Assembly (NCBI RefSeq): GCF_008330225.1
Contig: NZ_CP042466.1
Span: 248,001 to 312,000 of the forward strand
DNA from: Geobacter sp. FeAm09
GTDB taxonomy: Bacteria > Desulfobacterota > Desulfuromonadia > Geobacterales > Pseudopelobacteraceae
Reading direction: 5' to 3'
Length of the DNA: 64,000 bases
Every line of letters starts with the position of its first letter. The stretch's first letter is position 1. Shown in pieces: positions 8,865-17,569 of the stretch. The notes under the pieces were generated by a model, which was given only the letters and a program-made list of their open reading frames with translations, searched no databases and was not told the DNA's origin. The translations under genes were made by a program, and so were the position numbers.

Positions 8865-8882
8865 CGTGACGCATCCGTGACA
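8865..8882 (-). promoter_or_regulatory. Candidate PhoB box between uppP and the DUF47-Pit operon
   Basis: Two 7-bp direct repeats, CGTGACG (8865-8871) and CGTGACA (8876-8882), are 4 bp apart. On the minus strand they read TGTCACG-gatg-CGTCACG, the 7-4-7 layout of a Pho box. The phosphate transporter operon lies to the right and uppP to the left. The box orientation favours uppP, but divergent control is possible. Confidence 0.45.
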
Positions 8883-8967
8883 TTTCTGTGGGAAGCGGAA
8901 CAAAAACATGGTATATATGATAGGTTTTTATATTAAACGTAGCGGCTCTACAAGGACGGGAGGCGGA

Positions 8968-9588
8968 ATGTTCGGATTGATCCCCAAGGAAGAGAAGTTC
9001 TTCCAGCTTTTCAAACAGATGACGGAAAATACCATCGTGGGGGCCAAGGCCCTCAAGGATATGCTCGACAATTTCGAGAACCCCGCCGCCAGCCAGCGCA
9101 GCATCAAGGATATCGAACACAACGGCGACTCGCTGACCCACGAGATCATCCAGAAGCTGAACAAAACCTTCGTCACCCCCTTCGACCGGGAGGACATCTA
9201 CGCCCTCTCCAGCGCCCTGGACGACATCCTCGACCTGATCGACGCCTCGGCCCAGCGGATCATCATGTACAACGTGGAGACCATCCCCCACGAGGCCAAG
9301 TCCCTGGGCTTCATCATCCTCCAGTCCTGCCATGCCGTGGACAAGGCGGTTGCCATGCTGGGCAAGCAGTCCAACGAGCACATCTTCGAGGCGTGCGTGG
9401 AGATCAACGCCCTGGAGAACGAGGCCGACCGGGTATCCCGCGAGGCCATCAGCCGTCTGTTCGACGAGGAGAAGGACCCGATCCAGTTGATCAAATGGAA
9501 GGAGATCTTCGAAACGCTGGAAAAGGCCACCGACAAGTGCGAGGACGCAGCCAACATCCTGGAGAGCGTGGTGGTGAAAAATGCTTGA
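8968..9588 (+). CDS. DUF47 (PhoU-like) phosphate transport accessory protein
   Basis: A 206-residue all-helical protein of the DUF47/TIGR00153 family, distantly related to PhoU (MFGLIPKEEKFFQLF start; DREDIYALSSALDDILDLID in the middle). These proteins are commonly encoded directly before a Pit transporter and are thought to modulate its activity. Its stop overlaps the pit start by 8 bp, so translation is coupled. GGGAGGCGGA precedes ATG 8968; a start further upstream lacks a ribosome site. Confidence 0.88.
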   Translation: MFGLIPKEEKFFQLFKQMTENTIVGAKALKDMLDNFENPAASQRSIKDIEHNGDSLTHEIIQKLNKTFVTPFDREDIYALSSALDDILDLIDASAQRIIMYNVETIPHEAKSLGFIILQSCHAVDKAVAMLGKQSNEHIFEACVEINALENEADRVSREAISRLFDEEKDPIQLIKWKEIFETLEKATDKCEDAANILESVVVKNA

Positions 9589-10582
9589 CCCGGTTCTGGT
9601 GATGCTCTGCCTGGTCATCCTGGCGGCGCTGCTGTTCGACTACATCAACGGCTTCCACGATACGGCCAACGCCATCGCCACCTGCGTTTCGACCCGGGCG
9701 CTCTCGGTCAAGGCCGCCATCTGCATGGCCGCGCTCCTCAACTTCGCCGGCGCCATGATCTCCACCAAGGTGGCCTCCACCATCGGCAAGGGGATCGTGG
9801 ACAGCTCCAACATCACCCAGATGGTGGTCCTGGCCGGCATCGCCGGTGCGATCATCTGGAACCTGATCACCTGGTACTACGGGCTTCCCTCCTCGTCCTC
9901 CCACGCCATCATCGGCGGCCTCATGGGCTCGGTGTACGCCCATGCCGGTCTCGGTGCCCTCAAGTGGTCCGGGCTGGAAAAGATCGTCCTCGCCCTGCTG
10001 ATTTCTCCCGTCTTGGGGACCATCGTCGGCTTTATCTTCATGCTGATCCTCTACCGCCTGTTCCACAACAGCGCCCCCAGCGGGCTCAACAAGCATTTCC
10101 GCCGCTTGCAGGTCCTCTCGGCGGCCTTCATGGCCTTTTCCCATGGGACGGCCGATGCCCAGAAGTCCATGGGGGTCATCACCATGGCGCTGGTCAGCTA
10201 CGGTTTCCTGAAAACCTTCGAGGTCCCCTGGGAGGTGATGGTGGCCTGCGCCACCGCCATGGCCTGTGGAACGGCCGTCGGAGGGTGGCGCATCATCAAG
10301 ACCGTCGGCCGGGATTTCGTCAAGCTCCAGCCGGTGCACGGCTTCTGCGTGGAAACCGCCTCGGCCGGCGTTATCCTGGGGGCATCGGCCCTGGGCATGC
10401 CCACCAGCACGACCCATGTCATCACGTCCACTATCCTGGGGGTCGGGCTTTCCAAACGGCTCACGGCGGTCAACTGGAAGGTGGCCCAGCGCATCGTGCT
10501 GGCCTGGGTGCTGACCATCCCGGCTTCAGGGCTGGTGGCCTATCTGACCTATCAGGTGCTGAGCCCGCTGCTCGGCAGGTAG
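9581..10582 (+). CDS. Inorganic phosphate transporter, Pit family
   Basis: The 333-residue membrane protein has the PiT/PHO-4 duplicated signature: FHDTANAIATCVSTR near residue 24 and the related inverted repeat containing GTADAQKSMGVIT near residue 190. About ten transmembrane segments are visible. Pit carriers import metal-phosphate complexes with protons; sodium-coupled relatives exist. It is coupled by overlap to the DUF47 gene. A Pho-box-like repeat 85 bp upstream of the operon suggests phosphate control, but the orientation is ambiguous. Confidence 0.93.
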   Translation: MLDPVLVMLCLVILAALLFDYINGFHDTANAIATCVSTRALSVKAAICMAALLNFAGAMISTKVASTIGKGIVDSSNITQMVVLAGIAGAIIWNLITWYYGLPSSSSHAIIGGLMGSVYAHAGLGALKWSGLEKIVLALLISPVLGTIVGFIFMLILYRLFHNSAPSGLNKHFRRLQVLSAAFMAFSHGTADAQKSMGVITMALVSYGFLKTFEVPWEVMVACATAMACGTAVGGWRIIKTVGRDFVKLQPVHGFCVETASAGVILGASALGMPTSTTHVITSTILGVGLSKRLTAVNWKVAQRIVLAWVLTIPASGLVAYLTYQVLSPLLGR

Positions 10583-10615
10583 AGGCCGCTTTCCGCGCCG
10601 CATGCACACAAAAAA

Positions 10616-10634
10616 GGCGGGCCATCTGCCCGCC
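10616..10634 (-). terminator. Terminator of the DUF2062 gene
   Basis: GGCGGGC-catct-GCCCGCC. Read on the minus strand it is followed by six T, eight bases past the DUF2062 stop. Confidence 0.75.
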
Positions 10635-10642
10635 TGCTCACC

Positions 10643-11125
10643 CTATTCCAGATCTTCCCCCACCTCTTCCATCTCCCTCGTTATCTCGGTCATCGATGCA
10701 TCCCGGCGTCGGAAGACGACCACCAGCCAATAGCAGAGAAAATAGGCCGCCACAGCCGAAATGAACCCGATGATCGAGCAACCCAGCAGCAGGGATTTGG
10801 CGTAGGGCTTGATATACTGCCATTCCAGCCCCTTGAGCGCCAACTCGTTCACCGGCTTGCCCCGCAGGAACCTGCCGAGCTTGTAGCTGACCGCCAGGGC
10901 GGGCACCACGGTAAGCGGCGTGTTGACCCAGGCGCCGCTGATGCAACTGAGCTTGTTGAGGCGGAAGATGAAGGCAAGGGCGATGGCCAGGGGGGTGTGG
11001 AGGCCGAAGAAGGGGGTGAAGCTGATGAAGACGCCGACGGCAAAACCGGCCGCAATGTGGCCGGGATGGCCGTCCAGGGAGAGGATGGCCTTGAAGCGTT
11101 GTATGAGTTTTTCCTTATTGAACAT
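10643..11125 (-). CDS. DUF2062 membrane protein
   Basis: A 160-residue protein with the DUF2062 signature: PGHIAAGFAVGVFISFTPFFGLHTPLAIALA followed by a small-subunit-like NTPLTVVPAL segment, then two C-terminal hydrophobic stretches. Members are small inner-membrane proteins of unknown function, sometimes fused to glycosyltransferases. ATG 11125 is preceded by TTGGAG with suitable spacing; an upstream start at 11161 is less supported. It is monocistronic and faces the TetR gene divergently. Confidence 0.82.
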   Translation of the reverse strand: MFNKEKLIQRFKAILSLDGHPGHIAAGFAVGVFISFTPFFGLHTPLAIALAFIFRLNKLSCISGAWVNTPLTVVPALAVSYKLGRFLRGKPVNELALKGLEWQYIKPYAKSLLLGCSIIGFISAVAAYFLCYWLVVVFRRRDASMTEITREMEEVGEDLE

Positions 11126-11203
11126 TATTACTCCAAGCGCATGTAACTCTAAAGCCTCCATGTCGCTCTTGTCAACTTTTCCGGCCTTGTGGGGCCAAAA
11201 TAG

Positions 11204-11248
11204 TTGACGTACACATTTTTTTCATATTATCCTACTTACCGATAGGTA
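11204..11248 (+). promoter_or_regulatory. Promoter and operator of the TetR regulator
   Basis: TTGACG (11204-11209) and TATTAT (11225-11230) form a weak promoter with a 15-16 bp spacer. It is followed by the palindrome TACC-GATA-GGTA (11237-11248), positioned to block transcription. Autoregulation by the adjacent TetR protein is inferred. Confidence 0.5.
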
Positions 11249-11271
11249 GATAACCGTAAAGGCGCAGTGCC

Positions 11272-11964
11272 ATGGCACAACAGCATGACATAACCTCTCC
11301 GCAGCCGGAGACCCGCGGGCGGTTGCTGCGGGCCGCGCTCGACCTCTTCACCCAGCGCGGCTACAGCGCCACGTCGGTACGCGAGATATGCGCCGCAGCC
11401 GGGGTGACCAAGCCGGTGCTCTATTACCATTTCAAGAGCAAGGAAGGGATGTACCGCGCCCTGCTGGAGGAACCCTTTTGCCGCTTCGGGGCCATTCTGG
11501 CGACCTTTTCCCATCCGGAAGGAAGTGCTGCCCAGCAGGTGCTGGACCTGTGCGACCGCATATTCACCCTCTTCAGCGAGCATCTCAACGTTGCGCGACT
11601 GATGCATGTCATCTATTATGGCCCTCCGCAGGGGGCGCCTTTTTTCGATTTTGAGGTGTTTCACCGCAAGCTGCACGATCTGGTGAAGGAACTGGTTGCC
11701 GCCGGCATCCACAAGGGTGAACTGCGCCCGGGCAATGTGGAGGACATGAGCTGGGTACTCATCGGCACCCTCAATGTGGCGCTGGAAGAACAGCTTTGCC
11801 AGCGGCGGCCGCGCCTTGACCGGGCCGGGCTCGGGCGGCTCATTCGGCTGGTCGTGCAGGGCTTCGCTGCCATGGGGCACGCGGACGCCAGGCCGGGCGA
11901 TGAACCGCGGGATGGCGGCCGCGCAGTTTCAGGGGCGGGGACCTGGGGGCCCGGCGCGGCATAA
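11272..11964 (+). CDS. TetR/AcrR family transcriptional regulator
   Basis: A 230-residue repressor with the N-terminal TetR helix-turn-helix (AALDLFTQRGYSATSVREICAAAGVTKPVLYYHFKSKEGMY, residues about 19-60) and a divergent ligand-binding C-terminal domain. The last roughly 30 residues are Gly/Ala-rich and probably disordered. A 20-bp gap separates it from the small transporter gene that follows, and a SulP transporter lies beyond. It may control these transporters; no ligand can be assigned. Confidence 0.88.
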   Translation: MAQQHDITSPQPETRGRLLRAALDLFTQRGYSATSVREICAAAGVTKPVLYYHFKSKEGMYRALLEEPFCRFGAILATFSHPEGSAAQQVLDLCDRIFTLFSEHLNVARLMHVIYYGPPQGAPFFDFEVFHRKLHDLVKELVAAGIHKGELRPGNVEDMSWVLIGTLNVALEEQLCQRRPRLDRAGLGRLIRLVVQGFAAMGHADARPGDEPRDGGRAVSGAGTWGPGAA

Positions 11965-11984
11965 CGAAGGCGAGGTGACAAACG

Positions 11985-12422
11985 GTGGGTAATCTTTTTC
12001 TTGTCGTTCTGATGGTGTGCGGCGGCGTGGCGGTTGCGGTACAGCCATCCATCAATGCCCGGCTGGCCCAGAAGGTCGGCAGCTACGAGAGTTCCATGAT
12101 CTCGTTTGCCGTGGGAACGCTGGCCCTGCTGGCGGTGGTCATGCTCACCGGTCGCGGGACGTGGCGGGGCGTCACCACCGCCGCGTGGTGGGAGCTGACC
12201 GGCGGCCTCCTGGGCGCCTTTTTCGTCACCCTGACCATCATCACCGTGCCACGCCTGGGCACGGCGGCGGTCATGGCCGCGATCATCACCGGGCAATTGG
12301 CCACCGGGGCGCTTTTGGACCACTTCGGGCTGTTCGGGTTGCGCCACCTGCCGCTTACCCCCCTGCGCTGTCTCGGCGTCGCCCTTTTGGCGGCCGGGGC
12401 CGCATTGGTCATCAGGCGCTAA
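11985..12422 (+). CDS. Small DMT-superfamily transporter (YdcZ/DUF606-like)
   Basis: A 145-residue protein with about five hydrophobic segments and the DUF606/YdcZ pattern (LMVCGGVAVAVQPSINARLA at the N-terminus, later LGTAAVMAAIITGQL). It uses a GTG start at 11985 after a GGCGAGG site. Members are four- to five-helix relatives of EamA-type drug/metabolite transporters; substrates are unknown. It follows a TetR regulator by 20 bp, an arrangement typical of efflux control. Confidence 0.8.
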   Translation: MGNLFLVVLMVCGGVAVAVQPSINARLAQKVGSYESSMISFAVGTLALLAVVMLTGRGTWRGVTTAAWWELTGGLLGAFFVTLTIITVPRLGTAAVMAAIITGQLATGALLDHFGLFGLRHLPLTPLRCLGVALLAAGAALVIRR

Positions 12423-12475
12423 GGCCTTGGCGTTTCCATAATCTGAACCGGGAAAGGAATGGTAGGAACGACATC

Positions 12476-14194
12476 ATGAAGCAGAGCATACTGACGAAAT
12501 GGCTGCCCAAGTCCATCCTGGCGCTCAAGGGATATACGAAGGGCGATCTTGCGGCCGACACGACCAGCGGCATCACGGTCGGCCTGGTGGCGCTGCCGTT
12601 GGCCATGGCCTTCGGCATCTCCTCCGGCGTCACGCCCCAGGCAGGCATCTATACGGCGATCATCGCCGGCTTCCTGATTTCGGCCCTGGGCGGCTCGCGG
12701 ACCCAGATCGGCGGCCCGACCGGGGCGTTCGTGGTGGTTATTGCCGCCATCATCGCCCGGCATGGCCTTTCGGGCCTGCTGATGGTCACCATGATGGCCG
12801 GCATGATCCTGATCTTCCTGGGGCTGACCGGCCTGGGGAATGCGGTCAAATTCATCCCCCGGCCGGTTGTCATCGGTTTCACCAACGGTATCGCCATCCT
12901 CATCGCCTCCACCCAGTTCAAGGATTTCCTCGGGCTGCGGGTGGACGCCGCGGTGCCCAGCGAATTCTTGGAGCGGATGGGCTTCATCGCCCAGAACCTG
13001 GGCCGGGCGGACTTGGCCGCCATCGTGCTGGCCGTGGCCTCCCTGGCCGTCATCCTGGTCGTGCCGCGTTTTACCCGTCGCATACCGGGCTCGATCGTCG
13101 CCCTGGTGGGAGCCACGGCCTGCGTCGCCCTCCTGGACCTCCCCGTGGCGACCATCGGCAGCAAATTCGGCGGCATCCCCACCGGCCTGCCCCACCTGCA
13201 GATCCCCGAGTTCCACCGGGAACTGATTATCCCGTTGCTCCCCTCGGCGCTTACCGTGGCGCTCCTGGCGGCCATCGAGAGCCTGCTCTCGGCGGTGGTG
13301 GCCGATTCCATGAGCGGCGACCGCCACAACTCCAACGTGGAGCTGGTGGCCCAGGGGGTCGCCAACCTGACGGTGCCGCTGTTCGGCGGCATCCCGGTCA
13401 CCGGCGCCATCGCCCGCACCGCCACCAACATCCGCTCCGGGGCGCGCTCGCCCCTTTCCGGCATCGTCCACGCCCTGACCCTGCTCTGCATCGTCATGTT
13501 CGCCGCGCCGCTGGCCCGCTTCATCCCGCTGTCCACCCTGGCGGCGGTGCTGTTCGTCGTGGCCTACAACATGGGAGAGTGGCGCGAGATACCCATGATC
13601 CTCCGCCTCAACCGGAAAGAGATCGCCGTCTGGCTGATCACCTTCCTCCTCACCGTGGTGGCCGACCTGACCATTGCCGTGGAAGTGGGCATGACCCTGG
13701 CGGCGCTTCTCTACATCTACCAGGTCTCGAGCACCACCGTGGTGGCGCCCCTGACGGCCGAGGCCATCGAAAAGGCCAAGGCCCACATCGTGCAGGATCA
13801 CAGCATCCCCCACTACATCAGCATGTTCCACGTGCAGGGGCCGCTTTTGTTCGGCGCGGCGGAAAAACTGGCCCGCATGTCCCATTCGGTGGAGCGCCTG
13901 CAACCGATCGTCATCCTGCGGCTGCGCTACATGACCGCCATCGACGCCACCGGCTTGTACGCCATCGAGCAGTTCCACCAGAAGCTCCACGAGTCGGGCA
14001 GGGCGCTGATCCTGTGCGGCACGCGGGGCCAGCCCAAGAAGCTGATCTACACCTCGAACCTGCCCCATCTGCTGGGGGCGCGCAATATCCTGCCCAACAT
14101 CCGGTCGGCCCTCCACCGGGCGGAGGATATCCACGGGCAGTTCGGCGGCATCGGCGAGGAGGCGGCCGCCGGGTTGGCGGAAGCCCCGGTATAG
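12476..14194 (+). CDS. SulP family inorganic anion permease with STAS domain
   Basis: The 572-residue protein has an N-terminal SLC26/SulP membrane domain (DTTSGITVGLVALPLAMAFGI, the SulP signature, and GGSRTQIGGPTGAFVV). A cytoplasmic C-terminal STAS domain carries LRLRYMTAIDATGLYAIEQF. The family carries sulfate, bicarbonate or other anions. There is no adjacent carbonic anhydrase or sulfate gene to narrow the substrate. The start is supported by GGGAAAGGAATGG upstream. It lies 53 bp after the DMT-type gene. Confidence 0.9.
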   Translation: MKQSILTKWLPKSILALKGYTKGDLAADTTSGITVGLVALPLAMAFGISSGVTPQAGIYTAIIAGFLISALGGSRTQIGGPTGAFVVVIAAIIARHGLSGLLMVTMMAGMILIFLGLTGLGNAVKFIPRPVVIGFTNGIAILIASTQFKDFLGLRVDAAVPSEFLERMGFIAQNLGRADLAAIVLAVASLAVILVVPRFTRRIPGSIVALVGATACVALLDLPVATIGSKFGGIPTGLPHLQIPEFHRELIIPLLPSALTVALLAAIESLLSAVVADSMSGDRHNSNVELVAQGVANLTVPLFGGIPVTGAIARTATNIRSGARSPLSGIVHALTLLCIVMFAAPLARFIPLSTLAAVLFVVAYNMGEWREIPMILRLNRKEIAVWLITFLLTVVADLTIAVEVGMTLAALLYIYQVSSTTVVAPLTAEAIEKAKAHIVQDHSIPHYISMFHVQGPLLFGAAEKLARMSHSVERLQPIVILRLRYMTAIDATGLYAIEQFHQKLHESGRALILCGTRGQPKKLIYTSNLPHLLGARNILPNIRSALHRAEDIHGQFGGIGEEAAAGLAEAPV

Positions 14195-14240
14195 TGAGTG
14201 ACCAGCGGCCGAGAACGGCCGTCAAGAAAGGAGCGAGAGT

Positions 14241-14693
14241 ATGAAGACTCGATTCGTGACGATCACCCTGATTGCGTTGTGGGGGGCAGTGGTTGCCGGC
14301 ACCTGCCGGGCCGATGACTATGCCGGCGTTACGTCCCGCAAATTGCTGAGTACCGCCACGGCCAGCAACGGCCAGAAGATCTCCTACCTGGCCACCGACC
14401 GGCCGGAGGTCACGGCGATGGTCGTGGAGCTCCAACCCGGCGGCGAGACCGGCTGGCACCTGCACAACGCGCCGGTCTACGCCTACGTGCTGTCCGGTTC
14501 CCTGGATGTGGAGATGGCCGATGGCAGGAGCTATGTCTTCAAGCAGGGGGACGCCATCGTGGAGGTGCAGAACCTTGCCCACAACGGCCGGACCGTCGGC
14601 AACGGCCCGGCCCGGCTGGTGGTTTTCTATGCCGGCGAGCAGGACCGCCCCAATGTGGTGAAGGTGGAGCGGCCGAAGCGGGGTCTTGAATAG
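14241..14693 (+). CDS. Exported cupin-domain protein
   Basis: A 150-residue protein with a signal peptide (hydrophobic core ITLIALWGAVVAGT, cleavage after CRA). A single cupin barrel shows the metal-site pattern GETGWHLHNAPVYAYVLSG and a later HNGRTVGNGPARLVVFY. Small periplasmic cupins of this type are often non-enzymatic or quercetinase-like. The start follows GAAAGGAGCGAG. It is 46 bp downstream of the SulP gene and may share its transcript. Confidence 0.8.
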   Translation: MKTRFVTITLIALWGAVVAGTCRADDYAGVTSRKLLSTATASNGQKISYLATDRPEVTAMVVELQPGGETGWHLHNAPVYAYVLSGSLDVEMADGRSYVFKQGDAIVEVQNLAHNGRTVGNGPARLVVFYAGEQDRPNVVKVERPKRGLE

Positions 14694-14788
14694 CCGGGGA
14701 TACCGTCCGGGACCATAAACACAACCCGCACCTGCCTGCCGGGAGGCCCGCTGTCGCTCCCGGTTCAGGCGCGCGCCCTGACGCGCAC

Positions 14789-14818
14789 AAGGCCGGCCCT
14801 CCATTGAGGGCCGGCCTT
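14789..14818. terminator. Strong bidirectional terminator
   Basis: AAGGCCGGCCCT and AGGGCCGGCCTT form a perfect 12-bp stem with a 6-nt loop between the convergent cupin and tusA-like genes. Confidence 0.85.
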
Positions 14819-14845
14819 GTACGTGGGGAACGGAACCGGGGCGGA

Positions 14846-15070
14846 TCAGAACTTTATCTGTACCCGCTTTTTGCCGGCGCCCTCATCTTTGACCCAGAGA
14901 AGGGTCTTCTTCGAACGGTTGCACCATTCACGGACGTCGTTTTCGAACGTGGAGCAGTCCGCGACGACCTCCAGGATATCGCCCGGTTTCATCTTCGTCG
15001 CCAGGATGCTGACCTTCAGGGTCGGCTGCGGGCATTTCATGCCCAGGCAGTCAAGAACTTGTGTAGCCAT
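14846..15070 (-). CDS. TusA/SirA-like sulfur carrier protein
   Basis: A 74-residue protein with the TusA hallmark: LDCLGMKCPQPTLKV, with the active cysteine in the CP motif near the N-terminus. TusA proteins carry persulfide sulfur for tRNA thiolation, molybdenum cofactor or dissimilatory sulfur pathways. ATG 15070 follows GGGAGG. It lies 94 bp after mvhD on the same strand without an obvious terminator between, so it may be the last gene of the mvh-hdrA unit. That placement next to an HdrA protein is notable but functionally unproved. Confidence 0.85.
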   Translation of the reverse strand: MATQVLDCLGMKCPQPTLKVSILATKMKPGDILEVVADCSTFENDVREWCNRSKKTLLWVKDEGAGKKRVQIKF

Positions 15071-15164
15071 TGTGAACCTCCCTCTGTGTGATGTTGTACC
15101 AAACCCCATTCAAACGGGATGTGTGGATGCGTCTGCGAAGCCGCTCATGGTGGACTCCCTTTCC

Positions 15165-15635
15165 TTACCGTCCTGAATCCGTGCCGGCCAACCCGCGAAC
15201 GGCAGCGACGAAGTCGTTCGTCACCTGGGAAAACTTCTCCGCTTCTGCCGCGGAAACGTAATCGAAATAGAAACGCGCCGGATCGACGCCGAGTTGGGGC
15301 ATCATCCGTTCCAGCAGTTCGGCGCGGCAGAAGGCCCGCAGGTTGCCTTCCTTGTAGTGGCAGTCGCCCGGGTGGCAGGCCAGCACCATCACCCCGTCGG
15401 CCCCTTTCTGGAACGTCTCCAGGATCAGGGTCGGTTCGACCCGGCCGGAGCACATGACGCGCACGACCGACACTTCGGCAGGGACCGGCAGCTGGTTCAT
15501 GCCGGTCTTGTCCGCCCCGGCATAGGAGCACCAGTTGCAGAGGAAGGCCACGATCCTGACCTCGCCCGGGGCGGAGGCGGCCACCATCTCCGCGGCGGGG
15601 TGCGGTGCAACGTTCGGCATGGTGCGGCAGCTCAT
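15165..15635 (-). CDS. mvhD: MvhD-like [2Fe-2S] electron-transfer subunit
   Basis: A 156-residue protein of the methyl-viologen-reducing hydrogenase delta family. Visible motifs are VAFLCNWCSYAGAD (residues about 30-43), RVMCSGRVEP, and VLACHPGDCHYKEGN with paired cysteines. MvhD links the hydrogenase to heterodisulfide reductase. Its ATG overlaps the hdrA stop (ATGA), which means translational coupling. Together with the genes upstream it implies an electron-bifurcating or electron-transfer complex in the cytoplasm. Confidence 0.9.
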   Translation of the reverse strand: MSCRTMPNVAPHPAAEMVAASAPGEVRIVAFLCNWCSYAGADKTGMNQLPVPAEVSVVRVMCSGRVEPTLILETFQKGADGVMVLACHPGDCHYKEGNLRAFCRAELLERMMPQLGVDPARFYFDYVSAAEAEKFSQVTNDFVAAVRGLAGTDSGR

Positions 15636-17569
15636 GATAACACCCCCTCGATCTCGGCGCGGAGCATGGCGCGGGAAAAGCCCTGGGCCGTTATGGCGCC
15701 CGCCGGACAAACCGCCACGCAGGTCCCGCAGCCCCGGCAGAGAATATCGGAAATATCGGCCGTCTTGGTGGCATCATCCCAGGATATGGCCTTGTAGGGG
15801 CAGACCCTGATGCAGCTTTTGCAGCCGGCGCACTGTTCCGCAGCCACGACGGCCACCTGGGGATCGACCGTCAGGTCGCGCCCCTCCACCAGTTCCGAGA
15901 GCGCAACGCCGGCCGCCGCGGTACCCGAGGCAAAGGCCTCGCGGATGTCCCCCGGCCCGCGGCAGGTGCCGGCCAGATAGACCCCCTTGAGCGGGCTGAG
16001 AAAGGAGCCGGAGAGGGCATGGATGGGGGCGATGAAACCGGCGTCGTCCACCCCGAGTTCCAGGAGGCGGGCCGTTTGCGTGGTCCCCTGGCCGGGAACC
16101 GTGGGTCCGCAGAGCACGATCATGTCGGCGGGAACCTCGGCGCCGTTCGACCCGCAGACGATAACGCGGCCGCGGTCCGTTTCGGCCACGGTCAGGTCCC
16201 CGAGCCCGCCGTAGCGGACCACCTGGCTGTGGTCATGACTGAAGAGCCGGGCGGCGTTGACCCCGGCAACCACTTGCTCCCTGACGAGACGGGTGACGGT
16301 CAGCCCCTCCTGTTTCGCGGCGGCGATATGGGCATATTTCAGGGCCGCCTGGCAGCAGGTGCCGGAACAGTAGGTGACGGCATCATCGAACGAACCCGCG
16401 CACTGCACGATGGCGAGGGAGGCGGGGGCGGCACCGTCCCCTTTGACCAGTTCGCCGCCGGAGGGGCCGGTCATGGCCAGCAGCCGCTCGAAGGAGTAGG
16501 CGGAGAAGACGTTGTCCTTACCCGCGAAAGCGGGCGGGGCGACCGGCAATTCCTCCGCCCCGGTGGCCACGATGATGGCGCCGGCTTCCACCACACTATC
16601 CCGGATTGTGTCGCCGAAGTCAAGGGCGCCCTCCACCGGGCATTCGGCCAGACAGGCACCGCACTCCTGACCGTTTAATTTCAGGCAGCGGGCGGCGTCC
16701 ACATGGGGCAGGTTGGGGAGCGCGCCGACAAACGGGCCATCCACGGCGGCCAGTTCGCCGCCGCAGTTCCAGGGGTTTTCCCGGCGTTCCGGGCAGACGG
16801 CGGCGCAGACCATGCAGCCGATGCAGAGTTCGGGATTCACGTACCGGGGCTGCTGACGCAGGGAGAGCTGCCAATTGCCGAAGCTCCCCTTGACCTCGGT
16901 CACCTCCGTCAGGGTGAGGAGTTCGATATGTTCGCTTTCCGGGCCGTGGAGCAATTCGCCCATGCCCGGCTCAAGCAGACAGGGGCCGCATTCCAGGTTG
17001 GGGAACAGCTCTTCGAAGCGTACCGGCATGCCGCCGAAGAACGGTTCCTTTTCGATCAGCGTCACCCTGCGGCCGGCCCGGGCCAGGGTCAGGGCGGCCT
17101 GGATGCCGGCCGGGCCGGCGCCGATGACTGCCACGTCGGTCCGCACCGGGACGTGGCGTTCCACAAGCGGCTGGTGGTGCCGGACCCGCTTCAGGGCCGC
17201 GCCGATGAGACGCGCGGCCTTGCGCGTCGCCTCGCCGGGGTCGGCGGTAACCCAGGCCACCTGCTCGCGGACGTTGATCATCTGGAGGTAGTAGGGGTTG
17301 ATGCCGGCCGAGGCCAGGAGGCCGCGAAAGGTCCGCTCGTGCTCCCGCGGCGAACAGGCCGCCACCACGACCCGCTCCGGCTGGTGTTCCTTCAGCCAGG
17401 CGGCCAGCTTTTCCAGGTTTTCGGCACCGCAGGCCAACTCGTCGGTCGTGACGACCGGCTTGTCCGGGTGCTCGGCCAATTGGGCCTGCACCGCGTCCCA
17501 ATCGATCTTCTCGCTGATGATGCCGCTACAGGTACAGAGGATGACGGCGGTTCTGGGTTGCTTGTTCAT
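15632..17569 (-). CDS. hdrA: HdrA-like FAD/iron-sulfur subunit
   Basis: A 645-residue flavoprotein. The N-terminal Cys region (ILCTCSGIISEK) is followed by FAD-binding VAVIGAGPAGIQAAL (about residue 146), CIGCMVCAAVCPE and CGACLAECPVE, and C-terminal ferredoxin motifs CAGCKSCIRVCPY and CRGCGTCVAVCPA. HdrA is the bifurcating flavin subunit of heterodisulfide reductase in methanogens; bacterial homologues join hydrogenase to other acceptors. No hdrB or hdrC is present in the window, so the acceptor module is elsewhere or different. It overlaps both neighbours by 4 bp. Confidence 0.92.
   Translation of the reverse strand: MNKQPRTAVILCTCSGIISEKIDWDAVQAQLAEHPDKPVVTTDELACGAENLEKLAAWLKEHQPERVVVAACSPREHERTFRGLLASAGINPYYLQMINVREQVAWVTADPGEATRKAARLIGAALKRVRHHQPLVERHVPVRTDVAVIGAGPAGIQAALTLARAGRRVTLIEKEPFFGGMPVRFEELFPNLECGPCLLEPGMGELLHGPESEHIELLTLTEVTEVKGSFGNWQLSLRQQPRYVNPELCIGCMVCAAVCPERRENPWNCGGELAAVDGPFVGALPNLPHVDAARCLKLNGQECGACLAECPVEGALDFGDTIRDSVVEAGAIIVATGAEELPVAPPAFAGKDNVFSAYSFERLLAMTGPSGGELVKGDGAAPASLAIVQCAGSFDDAVTYCSGTCCQAALKYAHIAAAKQEGLTVTRLVREQVVAGVNAARLFSHDHSQVVRYGGLGDLTVAETDRGRVIVCGSNGAEVPADMIVLCGPTVPGQGTTQTARLLELGVDDAGFIAPIHALSGSFLSPLKGVYLAGTCRGPGDIREAFASGTAAAGVALSELVEGRDLTVDPQVAVVAAEQCAGCKSCIRVCPYKAISWDDATKTADISDILCRGCGTCVAVCPAGAITAQGFSRAMLRAEIEGVLS

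Noticed and set aside
12017-14194. Start of the SulP transporter at 12017 giving a 725-residue protein
   Set aside because: The first 150 residues would be out-of-frame translation of the DMT-type gene; ATG 12476 has the SulP N-terminus and a ribosome site.
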